Below, piece by piece: positions 14,781-23,633 of a stretch of 35,044 nt of DNA. Where the stretch lies: assembly GCA_904386005.1 (NCBI GenBank), contig CAJFKR010000021.1, positions 1-35,044 of the forward strand, read 5' to 3'. Made by a program: the position numbers and the translations under genes. The notes beneath the pieces are model-generated. The model ran no database searches, had not been told where the DNA came from, and saw nothing but the letters and a program-made list of their open reading frames with translations. Numbering within the stretch: position 1 is the stretch's first letter; every line of letters begins with the position of its first letter. The stretch comes from Candidatus Flemingiibacterium merdigallinarum (GTDB taxonomy: Bacteria > Bacillota > Clostridia > Oscillospirales > CAG-272).

Positions 14781-15878
14781 TTATTTGCGGACCAGATATT
14801 TGCGCATATCGATAGCGCAGGCGGCAAGGATTATAAGACCCTTGATTATATACAGCATATTCTGCGAGATCGACAGGAAGGTAAGACCGGTGAATATAAT
14901 CTGGAGCAGAAGTACGCCGACGACGATTCCGCTTATTTTACCGGTACCGCCGACAAACGATACGCCGCCGATTACGCAGGCCGCGATAGCGTCGCACTCG
15001 TAGTTGAGTCCGGTGTTCGCCGAGCAGGACGCGATACGCGCGCCCTCGATGAATCCGGTGATGCCGTACATCGCGCCGGCAAGGATGAACACGCCGACGA
15101 TAGTCCAGAATACATTGACGCCCGATACGTTTGCGGCCTCTTCATTGGAACCGACCGCGAACATATTTTTGCCGAATGTGGTTTTATTCCAGATAACCCA
15201 CATAATGGCGGTGAGGATTATCGCATAAAGCACAAAATTTGGAACAGCGACTCCGCCGATTGTGAAGAGAGTACCCTTGACGAAATCGAGGTAGCCTTGG
15301 TCAAGACCCGAAAGCGTCTGACCGTTGTTGCCGCCGATCATGAGGTAAAGCAGCACGGTACCGAATACAATCAGCTGCGTTGACAGCGTAACTATAAACG
15401 GGTGCAGCTTGAACTTTGCCACGAAGAAGCCGTTTACCAGACCGACTACCGCGCCGACTAATACGACTACGAGCAAAACGAACCACAGCGGCATCGGACC
15501 GATTTCGGGGAACATCTTGCTCGCGTAGTCGCTGACCTGAAGGAGCGACGCCGCGATACAAGCGGTCAGACCGACACAGCGTCCGGCCGAAATATCGGTA
15601 CCGGTAAGGACGATACATCCGGCGATACCGAGCGCGATAGGCAGCTTCGCCGCCGTCAGCGAGATTATGTTGATTATCGACGAAAGCGACAGGAACGCCG
15701 GCTGCAATATCGCGATGATGATGACCGCGAGCAGGATGATGATGATCATCGCGTTGTTGAAGAACAGGTCGGATATCGTGCGCATTTTGTCGCGCTTCGA
15801 CATCCCGCGGAACTCGCTTATATTGTCACTCAGCTTCTGTCTCAGTCCCTGAACGCGTGAGACGATTATATTTGACAT
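14781..15878 (-). CDS. mglC: Galactose/methyl-galactoside ABC transporter permease
   Basis: Membrane component of a carbohydrate-uptake ABC importer of the CUT2 class (BPD_transp_2 family), 365 aa. About eight to ten hydrophobic segments occur from residue 45 on. The signatures GIAGCIVLTGTDISAGRCVG, NGFFVAKFKLHPFIVTLSTQLI and AACVIGGVSFVGGTGKISG are characteristic of MglC/RbsC-like permeases. The N-terminal 40 residues are charged and cytoplasmic. GAAAGGAATG precedes the ATG. It lies between mglA and the InlB-repeat protein and is expected to work as a dimer with MglA. Confidence 0.94.
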   Translation of the reverse strand: MSNIIVSRVQGLRQKLSDNISEFRGMSKRDKMRTISDLFFNNAMIIIILLAVIIIAILQPAFLSLSSIINIISLTAAKLPIALGIAGCIVLTGTDISAGRCVGLTACIAASLLQVSDYASKMFPEIGPMPLWFVLLVVVLVGAVVGLVNGFFVAKFKLHPFIVTLSTQLIVFGTVLLYLMIGGNNGQTLSGLDQGYLDFVKGTLFTIGGVAVPNFVLYAIILTAIMWVIWNKTTFGKNMFAVGSNEEAANVSGVNVFWTIVGVFILAGAMYGITGFIEGARIASCSANTGLNYECDAIAACVIGGVSFVGGTGKISGIVVGVLLLQIIFTGLTFLSISQNMLYIIKGLIILAACAIDMRKYLVRK

Positions 15879-15949
15879 TTCTATTTACATTCCTTTCTGC
15901 GTATTGTCGGGTGTATTATAGCTGTCTTTGCAGCACCCGCGTTTGTTGC

Positions 15950-17467
15950 TCACGCGTACTTCGCCGCGAGCGTCATTATCTCTTCCTGTGTAGCCGTCTT
16001 CGCGTCGACCTCACCGGCGAGCCTTCCGCCGGACATAACGAGAATCCGGTCGCAGACACCGAGCAGCTCGGGCATCTCGGATGATACCATGATCACCGTT
16101 CTGCCCTCGTTCGCGAGATTCAATATGAGCTGATAAATCTCATACTTCGCGCCGACGTCGATACCACGAGTCGGCTCGTCAAGCAGCAGCACCGTCGGGT
16201 CGGTCAGCAGCCAGCGTCCGAGTATGACCTTCTGCTGATTTCCTCCGGAGAGCGAACGTATCTTCGTCTCTTGATTCGGCGTCTTGACGCGCATTGACGA
16301 TATGCACCAGTCGGTCGCCTCGATCATCTTCTTTTTGCTGAGGAAAGGACCGACGAGATATTTCTTGAAGCTTGATATAACCGTGTTTTCACGGATGTTG
16401 AGGATTCCGAATATACCGGTCGCGCGTCTCTCCTCGGTGAGCAGCGCGAAGCCGTTCTTTATCGAGTCGCGCGCGTTCGCGTTCTTTATCTTCTTGCCGT
16501 TAAGCGTTATCTCACCACTGCGGCGGGTGGCGACGCCGAACAGGGTTTCGAGCACCTCGGTGCGTCCCGAGCCGTCGAGTCCCGCGATACCGAGCACCTC
16601 ACCCTTGTGCGCGACGAAGCTTACATCGCGCAGGTGCGAGTATTCACCCGACAGCCCCTCGACTCGCAGCAGCTCGCCGCCGATCTTGTTGTTCTTCGGC
16701 GGATAGCGGTTCGTGAGCTCACGACCGACCATCAGCCGGATTATCTCGTCCATTGTCAACTCGGACGCCGGACGTGTCGCGATCCACTTGCCGTCGCGCA
16801 TTACCGTGACGTCGTCGGAGATGCGGAGGATCTCCTCCATTTTGTGCGATATGTAGATGATTCCGCAGCCGCGGTCGCGCAGCATATTTATAATTCTGAA
16901 CAGATGCTCGACCTCTTCCTCGGTCAGCGACGACGTCGGCTCGTCGAAAACGATTATCTTCGAGTTGAATGATACCGCCTTCGCGATTTCAACCATCTGA
17001 CGCTGCGAGACCGGCATTTTGCTCATAACCGTTCTCGGGTCGACGTTGATTCCGAGCTCATCGAACACCTTCTTCGTCGCGTCGTACATCTTCTTCTCGC
17101 TCGTGAACGGTACGCCGCGCGCGACCTTCGGGAAGCGTCCGAGCCACATATTGTCCATGACGTTGCGCTTCAGTGCCTGATTCAATTCCTGATGCACCAT
17201 CGCGACGCCGTGTTCGAGCGCTTCCTTTGAGTTCTTGTAGTTGACCTCCTGCCCCTCGAGGTATATCTTTCCGCTGTCCTTGTTGTATACTCCGAACAGG
17301 CACTTCATAAGTGTTGATTTACCGGCGCCGTTCTCGCCCATGAGCGCGTGTACGGTTCCGGCACGGACGGTCAGCGATACATTGTCCAGTGCCTTTACGC
17401 CGGGGAACTCCTTGCATATGTTTTCCATTTGCAGAAGAGCCGGTTTGCTGTTTTCATTCGGTTCCAT
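15950..17467 (-). CDS. mglA: Galactose/methyl-galactoside ABC transporter ATP-binding protein
   Basis: Tandem ATPase of a CUT2 sugar importer, 505 aa, the usual length. The first domain has Walker [10 protein letters not shown] (44-52) and Walker [12 protein letters not shown]. The second domain has the degenerate Walker [10 protein letters not shown] typical of this class, then the signature [15 protein letters not shown] and Walker [13 protein letters not shown]. This catalytic/non-catalytic asymmetry is normal for MglA/RbsA. Start ATG 17467 is preceded by AAAGAGGTG. It is separated from mglB by 152 nt carrying repeats and a hairpin, and from mglC by 71 nt. Confidence 0.95.
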   Translation of the reverse strand: MEPNENSKPALLQMENICKEFPGVKALDNVSLTVRAGTVHALMGENGAGKSTLMKCLFGVYNKDSGKIYLEGQEVNYKNSKEALEHGVAMVHQELNQALKRNVMDNMWLGRFPKVARGVPFTSEKKMYDATKKVFDELGINVDPRTVMSKMPVSQRQMVEIAKAVSFNSKIIVFDEPTSSLTEEEVEHLFRIINMLRDRGCGIIYISHKMEEILRISDDVTVMRDGKWIATRPASELTMDEIIRLMVGRELTNRYPPKNNKIGGELLRVEGLSGEYSHLRDVSFVAHKGEVLGIAGLDGSGRTEVLETLFGVATRRSGEITLNGKKIKNANARDSIKNGFALLTEERRATGIFGILNIRENTVISSFKKYLVGPFLSKKKMIEATDWCISSMRVKTPNQETKIRSLSGGNQQKVILGRWLLTDPTVLLLDEPTRGIDVGAKYEIYQLILNLANEGRTVIMVSSEMPELLGVCDRILVMSGGRLAGEVDAKTATQEEIMTLAAKYA

Positions 17468-17490
17468 CCGAACACCTCTTTCTTAGCAAT

Positions 17491-17523
17491 GCGGTCGACT
17501 CATCGCATAGATCAGCCGACCGC
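17491..17523 (-). promoter_or_regulatory. mglB-mglA intercistronic hairpin with GACCGC repeats
   Basis: GCGGTCG (17491-17497) pairs with CGACCGC (17517-17523). Further GACCGC copies lie within the next 45 nt upstream of mglA. Hairpins behind a binding-protein gene commonly protect its mRNA and lower readthrough, giving more binding protein than membrane components. Confidence 0.45.
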
Positions 17524-17619
17524 TCGGTTTGACCGCCATGACCATTGAGCCTGACCGCTGTCTTTTTTATTTGAAAGCTCAACTATCAAGCTCGTTTGGT
17601 CTTCACAATTCTATTATTA

Positions 17620-18687
17620 TCAGCCGAGATATGCCGAATACGGAATGTTTACACGCCATTCGCCGACAAGGTTTTCTGCCACGATTCCGTCGAACATTGC
17701 GGTGCCGTTAATGAGGTTGCCCGCGATTGTGACAATCGAGCTTGCCATGCCGTCAGCGTCCTGCTTGATAGTACCTACCATCGAGCCGCTGCTGATTGCC
17801 GACTGAGCCGCCGGAGTAGCGTCAACGCCGAATACCGGGATAGTGGTTCCGCCGGAGGTGTTGTAGCCTGCCGCCTGCAGTGCCGAGATCGCGCCGAGAG
17901 CCATTTCGTCGTTGTTGGCGATTACAAGCTCAACCATGTTGCCGTTTGCTTCGCTGTACTGTGCGAGGATAGTGCTCATGTAGTTGGTAGCCGCTGCCGA
18001 GGACCACAGACCGTCCTGGTCGACAAGGTACTTGCTCGAGTTGGAAGCGTCGTAGAATTCAAGCTCGGGCTTGCCGGCCTCGGCGAGCACCGCGTTAGCG
18101 TCCTCGACCCCGTACTGGGTTCTCGCGATTGCTTCCATGTTGCCCTCCTGACCCTTGAACATTACATAGCTGATGACTCCGTCGCCGTTGAGGTCGACCG
18201 CGTCGTAGTTTTCAACGAGGTATTCGCCGATCATCTGACCCTGCATATGACCTGCCATCTCATAATCGGTACCAACAAAGCAGCACTTGTCGTAGCTGGT
18301 TACGACCGACTCGTCAACCGAACGGTTGAAGAAGATTACCGGGATGTTCGCGGCCTTTGCGAGGTTGACTATGTTCTGAGCCGCGTCGTTCGAACCGGTG
18401 TCGACTACGTTTACGATGAGAGCCTTCGCGCCCTTGGTTATCGCGGTCTGAACCTGTTCGGTCTGGGTGGTCTGGTTGCCGTTGGCGTCGTAGTCCTGAT
18501 ACGAGTAGCCGGCGTCCTCAAGCAGTTTGTCCATTACGGTACGGACGGTCGAGATGTATGTATCGCTGTAGGTGTAGTAGAACACCGCTACCTGTCCCGC
18601 TCCGCTCGCCGAACCGCAGGATGTGAATGTGAGCGCCGCGCCTACGATAAGCATTGCGGCAAGTAAAATCGCTATAACTCTTTTCAT
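17620..18687 (-). CDS. mglB: Galactose/glucose-binding lipoprotein of the Mgl transporter
   Basis: Extracellular sugar-binding lipoprotein, 355 aa. ATG 18687 follows AAGGGAAGG and starts a signal sequence ending FTSC (lipid on C24); the longer upstream reading has no signal. The periplasmic-binding-protein core (AVFYYTYSDTYISTVRTVMDKLL, ALIVNVVDTGSNDAAQNIV, IPVIFFNRS) matches MglB. The EF-hand-like calcium loop DLNGDGVISYVMFKGQ, a hallmark of galactose/glucose-binding protein, and ELVIANNDEMALGAISAL are present. It is first in the mgl operon and divergent from the two-component genes that probably regulate it. Confidence 0.94.
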   Translation of the reverse strand: MKRVIAILLAAMLIVGAALTFTSCGSASGAGQVAVFYYTYSDTYISTVRTVMDKLLEDAGYSYQDYDANGNQTTQTEQVQTAITKGAKALIVNVVDTGSNDAAQNIVNLAKAANIPVIFFNRSVDESVVTSYDKCCFVGTDYEMAGHMQGQMIGEYLVENYDAVDLNGDGVISYVMFKGQEGNMEAIARTQYGVEDANAVLAEAGKPELEFYDASNSSKYLVDQDGLWSSAAATNYMSTILAQYSEANGNMVELVIANNDEMALGAISALQAAGYNTSGGTTIPVFGVDATPAAQSAISSGSMVGTIKQDADGMASSIVTIAGNLINGTAMFDGIVAENLVGEWRVNIPYSAYLG

Positions 18688-18898
18688 TGTTTTTACCTTC
18701 CCTTTCATAATTAGAGTTAAATCAGATTTCAAACGTGGTTCTTTTTTGTTTGTATATATATTATAAACCCATCATGTAAAAATTGAAATAGAATAAATTA
18801 CTCTGAATGTTCGAAATTTTATCTATAGGATTTATTACCGCTCTGAAAATTATACACCTACATTTCGTCAGCTTATTGCTAAAAAACAAATAATATGG
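18688..18898. other. mglB upstream region
   Basis: This is the mgl-proximal part of the 371-nt gap between mglB and the response-regulator gene. A minus-strand TATAAT (18765-18760) with a poor -35 (TTTCAA, 18788-18783, 17-nt spacer) is the best mglB promoter candidate. A weak -35 agrees with activation by the adjacent YesN-type regulator. No ORF of note. Confidence 0.45.
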
Positions 18899-18904
18899 TA
18901 TAAT
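18876..18904 (+). promoter_or_regulatory. Promoter of the two-component sensor operon
   Basis: TTGCTA (18876-18881), 17-nt spacer, TATAAT (18899-18904). Start of transcription near 18911 leaves a leader of about 148 nt. Confidence 0.75.
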
Positions 18905-18934
18905 AATGTATAGGCAGTCTCTAAAACACGATAT

Positions 18935-18993
18935 AAAGGAAAAGACAGATCGATACCATGGGCATCGATTTACCTTTCCCACGGATTTTTTTT
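18935..18993 (+). promoter_or_regulatory. Possible attenuator in the response-regulator leader
   Basis: CCATGGG (18956-18962) can pair with CCCACGG (18978-18984, one mismatch), directly followed by A and eight T, as in a terminator. A longer competing hairpin uses GGAAAAG/CTTTCC (18938-18944 with 18974-18979) and ATCGAT/ATCGAT (18949-18954 with 18964-18969) and would block it. Arrangement is attenuator-like; ligand or signal unknown. Confidence 0.5.
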
Positions 18994-19058
18994 GCGTATT
19001 TTTAGATAGCCCCTATAATGGCGGCTATAGCGCCACATGATGTGAAAGGATCACAGCG

Positions 19059-20645
19059 ATGTATACCGCGTTGATAGTTGACGACGAGGAGGAGCTTCGT
19101 CGCGCGATAATTGAAAAGGTAGACTGGCAGGAATCGGGCTTCACGGTGATCGGCGACGCCGGCAACGGCATTGACGCGCTCGAGCTCGCCGAACGTCTCG
19201 AGCCCGACCTGATACTCACCGATATCCGTATGCCGATGATGTCCGGTCTTGAGCTGGCGCGGCAGGTGCGCGAGCTGCGACCGGCGACACAGGTCGTGAT
19301 TCTGAGCGGCTACGACGATTTTGGCTACGCGCAGACCGCGATACAATATAATATAATAGGATATCTCCTGAAGCCGATATCCTCGTCGGAGCTGACCGAG
19401 GAATTAAAAAAGATACGCGGGCGTATGGACCGCTATTTCGCCGAGACCAAGGGCGACGGAGCGTCCGCCCTGACCGAACGGCGCATGAGCGTAACCGAGT
19501 TCTTGCTGCCGATACTGCTTGGCAACGGCGAGGACTCGCCGACCGAGGAGCGTCTGCGCCGACGCGCCTCCGAGCTGGGACTTTTTGCCGACGGCAAAAG
19601 CTACCAATACGGCGTCATCGCCGCGAAGTTCAAGAACGCCGACAAGGTCACAATCACCGACCACACGCATATCGACTTTGTCAACAATATTTTCGGCAAA
19701 TACCTCGGCGTTGAGAGCTTCCTCGTCAACGGGCGGATAGTCTCGCTCGTATATTCGGACGGCGAGAATCTTCAAGAGCAGCTTCGGCTGCCGTCGCGCG
19801 AGCTTGTGCAGAGCGCCGTGCGTATGCTCTCCGAAACCTGCACTATCGGCATCAGCCGACCGTTTGGTAAGCTGTCGCAATGCGGCAGCGCGTACTTCGA
19901 GGCGATAACCGCACGCCGGTACACCATAGACGGCGCCGGTCCGATACGCTCAATCACCGACCAGGAGCATTCGAGTGTCGGCGAGTTCGACACAGTCGAA
20001 AAGTCGGTCTACAAGCTCGAACAGCTGCTGAAGGTCGGCACGGAGGACGAGCTTGACGAGTTCCTCCGCTTCATCGGAGACGAGACGCGCGAGCATCATC
20101 TTAATTACCTTGTAATACAGGTGCTCGCGACGGTATATCGCACGGTCAGCGCCGTCTCTGACAAGGAGGCGCTGAACGAGCTGATACGCGACAATCCGGT
20201 CTACGGGCGCGCGGCGTTCTACGACAGCGAGCCTAATGTCCAGAGCGACCTCGAACGGCTCTGCCGCAACGCACGCGCGATAATTTCCAGATATCAAAAG
20301 CAGAACTCCGAGCTGCTCTGCGACGAGGTCGTCGCGATTATTGACAAGGAATACGCGAACGAGTCGCTGTCGCTGACCGATATCAGCGAACGGCTGTATG
20401 TCAGCCCGAACTATCTGAGCTCGCTCATCAAGAAACACAAGAAGGTCAACTTCACCGGACTTGTCACCGAGCGCAGAATGAGAGCGGCAGCCGATATGCT
20501 CGTTATGACTCAGATGAAGATACTCGAAATCGCCGAAAGGTGCGGATACTCGGATCAGCATTATTTCAGCTATTGCTTTAAGAAATACTACGGAATGACC
20601 CCGATGAAGATGCGAGAGGGACAGAGGAGGGACGGCGGTGGCTGA
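19059..20645 (+). CDS. YesN-type response regulator (receiver plus AraC DNA-binding domain)
   Basis: Two-component response regulator, 528 aa. The receiver domain (1-120) has acidic pocket D8-D9, phospho-acceptor D55 in LILTDIRMP, and K105 in GYLLKPIS. A long middle region (about 130-410) links to a C-terminal AraC-type double helix-turn-helix (about 425-525: LSLTDISERLYVSPNYLSSLI and KILEIAERCGYSDQHYFSYCF). AAAGGA lies ahead of ATG 19059. The cognate kinase gene overlaps its end by 8 nt, indicating translational coupling. Divergence from mglB makes the mgl operon its expected target. Confidence 0.94.
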   Translation: MYTALIVDDEEELRRAIIEKVDWQESGFTVIGDAGNGIDALELAERLEPDLILTDIRMPMMSGLELARQVRELRPATQVVILSGYDDFGYAQTAIQYNIIGYLLKPISSSELTEELKKIRGRMDRYFAETKGDGASALTERRMSVTEFLLPILLGNGEDSPTEERLRRRASELGLFADGKSYQYGVIAAKFKNADKVTITDHTHIDFVNNIFGKYLGVESFLVNGRIVSLVYSDGENLQEQLRLPSRELVQSAVRMLSETCTIGISRPFGKLSQCGSAYFEAITARRYTIDGAGPIRSITDQEHSSVGEFDTVEKSVYKLEQLLKVGTEDELDEFLRFIGDETREHHLNYLVIQVLATVYRTVSAVSDKEALNELIRDNPVYGRAAFYDSEPNVQSDLERLCRNARAIISRYQKQNSELLCDEVVAIIDKEYANESLSLTDISERLYVSPNYLSSLIKKHKKVNFTGLVTERRMRAAADMLVMTQMKILEIAERCGYSDQHYFSYCFKKYYGMTPMKMREGQRRDGGG

Positions 20646-22371
20646 AAATATCACGAACCGGAAGATGCGGCTGTCTACGTTTACTATAATAATCACCGTC
20701 GTCACCGCGGCCGCGGCGATATTCGCCGGAATGATCCCATTCCTTATCGTCTACAACAAAACGGTTTTGAACGACGCCGTCGTGGGGCTCGACCAAACGG
20801 TGCGCCAGACCTTGCTCGCGCTCGAGAATTTTCTCGGCGATATGGAGTCGAGGCTCAAAAATATCTGCATTGAGGTTTCGGGCAGCTCCAACCTCGATGA
20901 AATCAACGCAAAACTCAACACCGCCGCGCGCATCGAGCAGTCAATCGAAGCGATATGCGTTTATGACAGCTCGGGCGAGCTGCTTGTCTGCGGTACATAC
21001 GGTCGACCGCTCAAGGATGAGGTCATGACAAACCTGTCATACGACGCAGAGCTTTTCGCAGACTCGGACAGCTACGCGGTGTCGCTGCCGCACGTGCAGA
21101 CGATGTTCTCGGAGTATTACCCGTGGGTCGTTACAATTGTACACCACGAATATGACGCGCTCGGCGGGCAGGATATATACGTCGCGATCGATTTCAGCTT
21201 CTCATACATCGCCGAATATGTCGACAACATCGGAATCGGCGCGCACGGCTACTGCTTTATTATCGACAGCGACGGCAGCATAGTCTATCACCCGCGTCAG
21301 CAGATGATATATTCGGGACTCATCGACGAGGATATCGACAATATCGTCAGCCTTGACGACGGCAGCTTCCGCGACGGCAATGTACTATACACAATTTCAT
21401 CCTCCGACGAGAGCGGCTGGCGGGTAGTCGGCGTCAGCTACCTTGACGAGCTGATTCGCACACGCGACTCGACCGTCACCGGTATACTCAGCGCGACCTT
21501 TTTCTGCTGTGCCGCGATCGCTCTGCTTGTGACGATAATCTATTCACGGCTTGTGGCAAGACCGGCCGCGTCGCTGCTCGCGGCGATGAAACGCTTTGAG
21601 AACCACGCCGACAACTACCGCTATTCGCCGGCGAAGAACCATGTCTACGAACTACAGGCGTTGTCCGACTCGTTCGGGCATATGACCTGGATGGTACAGA
21701 CGCTGATGCAGAGGATACGCTCGGAGGAGATAACCCTGCGCAAGACCGAGCTGAAAGCCCTGCAAGCGCAGATAAACCCGCATTTTCTCTACAACACGCT
21801 CGACTCGATCCAGTGGATGTGCGAGCGCGGCAATACCGACGGGGCGATAAACATGGTCAGCGCGCTCGGCCGGCTGTTCCGGATAAGCATCAGCCGCGGG
21901 CACGAGCTGATACCGATACGCGACGAGCTGCGTCACGCCGAAAGCTATCTTGTGATACAGAAATACCGCTACAGCGACCGCTTTGACTACCGCTTTGACG
22001 TCGACGAGGGGCTGCTCGATTATCTCTGCAACAAAATCACATTGCAGCCGCTGATCGAAAACGCGATATACCACGGTATCGAGCCGCTTATAGACGACGG
22101 CGAGATTGTGATTTCAGTAAGGGGCGACGGCGACGACATCCTGCTGTGCGTTTCGGACAACGGCGTCGGCATGACCGAGGAGCAGTGCGCCGGAGTGCTC
22201 AAAAAGGAGCGCAGCGATTCGAGCGGAATCGGGATCAAGAATGTAAATGACCGCGTGCGCATTTATTTTGGCGAAAAGTACGGTCTGTCAATCAAAAGCG
22301 AGCTTGACGAGGGGACGACGATCAGTGTGCGGATTCCGCGCGTCTTGACCGAGCCGGACGTCGGCAAATAA
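20638..22371 (+). CDS. YesM-type sensor histidine kinase
   Basis: Membrane histidine kinase, 577 aa, starting at GTG 20638 after AGGAGG (20625-20630) and overlapping the regulator gene by 8 nt. A first membrane helix (about 14-40) and a second (about 281-307) flank an extracellular Cache-like domain, followed by a HAMP linker (SRLVARPAASLLAAMKRFEN). The His-kinase motif QAQINPHFLYNTLDSIQWM holds phospho-acceptor H382, of the LytS/YesM class. ATP-binding boxes are LQPLIENAIYHGI and DNGVGM. The outer domain probably contacts the sugar-binding lipoprotein encoded next, 13 nt downstream. Confidence 0.95.
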   Translation: MAENITNRKMRLSTFTIIITVVTAAAAIFAGMIPFLIVYNKTVLNDAVVGLDQTVRQTLLALENFLGDMESRLKNICIEVSGSSNLDEINAKLNTAARIEQSIEAICVYDSSGELLVCGTYGRPLKDEVMTNLSYDAELFADSDSYAVSLPHVQTMFSEYYPWVVTIVHHEYDALGGQDIYVAIDFSFSYIAEYVDNIGIGAHGYCFIIDSDGSIVYHPRQQMIYSGLIDEDIDNIVSLDDGSFRDGNVLYTISSSDESGWRVVGVSYLDELIRTRDSTVTGILSATFFCCAAIALLVTIIYSRLVARPAASLLAAMKRFENHADNYRYSPAKNHVYELQALSDSFGHMTWMVQTLMQRIRSEEITLRKTELKALQAQINPHFLYNTLDSIQWMCERGNTDGAINMVSALGRLFRISISRGHELIPIRDELRHAESYLVIQKYRYSDRFDYRFDVDEGLLDYLCNKITLQPLIENAIYHGIEPLIDDGEIVISVRGDGDDILLCVSDNGVGMTEEQCAGVLKKERSDSSGIGIKNVNDRVRIYFGEKYGLSIKSELDEGTTISVRIPRVLTEPDVGK

Positions 22372-22384
22372 GAGGAGGCGGCAA

Positions 22385-23482
22385 ATGAAATTCAAAATAG
22401 CTATACTCTGCCTGCTCGTAGCTGTGACCGGCATAATCATATTAAGTTGTTCGGGCGAGAGCTCATCACAGAACAGCTTTAAGATAGCGGTGATTGCAAA
22501 ATCCACTGTGTCCGACTTCTGGCAGAATGTCCAGCGGGGCGTCAAGGCAGCCGCGACCGAATACAATATTGAGATAAGCTTCGACGGTCCGGAAAATGAG
22601 GAGGATTATGTCGCGCAGAACGAGATGATCACGTCTGCGGTAGCTCGCGGCGTCGACGCTATCGTGCTGTCGGCTATCGACTATTATGAATCGGTCGACG
22701 CGGTCAACGCCGCGGTCGCCGCCGGAGTCAAGGTCGTGATGATAGACAGCGGAGTCGACAGCGACAAGATAAGCTCGTTTATCGGTACTGACAACTACGG
22801 AGCCGGTCGGCTCGCGGGCGAAGCCGTGCTCGACGCGGTAATTAAAATGCACAACGGCGATGACAGCAGCTCTGACAGCGTGACCGACAGCAGCTCTGAC
22901 AGTGTAGCTGACACAGAATTTAACGGCGACAACGTCACAAAATCGAACGACACGTCGGACAATGACGACGATTTCGATTACAGTAGAGTTGTCATCGGCA
23001 TTGTAAACTACGACCCGAATTCGGCGAACGGGCAGGAGCGCGAAGCCGGTCTGCGCGCGGTCACAGAGGAAAACGGCGCGACTGTAGCCGGTGTGGTCAA
23101 TGTCGACTCGAATATTGAGAGCGCGACCGCCGGTGCGCTCGAGCTTTTGAACGAGCACCCCGAGATAAATGCAATCGTCGGATTTAATGAATGGACGACC
23201 CTCGGCGTCGGGTATGCTGTCGAACAGCTCGGGCTCGCTGACACGGTCGCGGCGGTCGGGTTTGACAGCAATGTCGTTTCAATCGGTATGCTTGAGACCG
23301 GCGAAATGGACGCGCTCATAGTGCAGAACCCATTCGCCATCGGTTATATCGGTGTTCAGACCGCATATGAGCTGCTGAATAACGGCGAGGTCGACGAGAC
23401 AATTCTCACATCCGCTACGGTAGTGACACGGGAGAATATGTTCAGCGAATCGATCCAAAGAATACTCTTTAGGTTCGATTGA
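22385..23482 (+). CDS. Sugar-binding lipoprotein, probable sensor partner of the kinase
   Basis: Periplasmic-binding-protein-like lipoprotein, 365 aa, with signal ending ILSC (lipid on C22). Fold signatures are SFKIAVIAKSTVSDFWQNVQRGVKAAA, GVDAIVLSAIDYYES, FIGTDNYGAGRLAGEAV and AAVGFDSNVVSIGML, as in ribose/xylose-type binding proteins. Residues about 157-200 are a Ser/Asp-rich insertion, partly a 24-bp tandem repeat, between the two lobes. AGGAGGCGG precedes ATG 22385 and the gene follows the kinase gene closely. Known clostridial xylose systems pair such a binding protein with a LytS/YesN-type kinase-regulator pair, so a sensing rather than transport role is inferred. Confidence 0.87.
   Translation: MKFKIAILCLLVAVTGIIILSCSGESSSQNSFKIAVIAKSTVSDFWQNVQRGVKAAATEYNIEISFDGPENEEDYVAQNEMITSAVARGVDAIVLSAIDYYESVDAVNAAVAAGVKVVMIDSGVDSDKISSFIGTDNYGAGRLAGEAVLDAVIKMHNGDDSSSDSVTDSSSDSVADTEFNGDNVTKSNDTSDNDDDFDYSRVVIGIVNYDPNSANGQEREAGLRAVTEENGATVAGVVNVDSNIESATAGALELLNEHPEINAIVGFNEWTTLGVGYAVEQLGLADTVAAVGFDSNVVSIGMLETGEMDALIVQNPFAIGYIGVQTAYELLNNGEVDETILTSATVVTRENMFSESIQRILFRFD
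22862..22909 (+). repeat. 24-bp tandem repeat coding Ser/Asp-rich insert
   Basis: Two in-frame 24-nt units, 22862-22885 and 22886-22909, both beginning GACAGCAGCTCTGACAG, encode DSSSDSVT and DSSSDSVA inside the sensor lipoprotein. Confidence 0.85.
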
Positions 23483-23520
23483 GCGAACGAAAAATTCTCG
23501 TCAAACCAACAACCGATAGC

Positions 23521-23618
23521 TAATAACTAAAAACTAACAACTAATAACTAACAACTAACAACTAATAACTAACAACTAATAACTAACAACTAACAACTAA
23601 TAACTAACAACTAACAAA
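23521..23618 (+). repeat. Heptanucleotide array, 14 units of TAAYAAC
   Basis: Fourteen contiguous 7-nt units (98 bp): TAACAAC and TAATAAC in mixed order, with unit 2 TAAAAAC and the last unit TAACAAA. The plus strand contains no G. It lies between the sensor lipoprotein stop and the U32 gene, 15 nt before that gene's ATG. Every frame is full of stop codons, so it is not coding. Confidence 0.97.
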
Positions 23619-23633
23619 CGAAAGCGTGTTATT

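Noticed and set aside
23521..23618. CRISPR array
   Set aside because: Units are 7 bp, contiguous and without spacers, and no cas genes are present; it is a simple heptanucleotide repeat.
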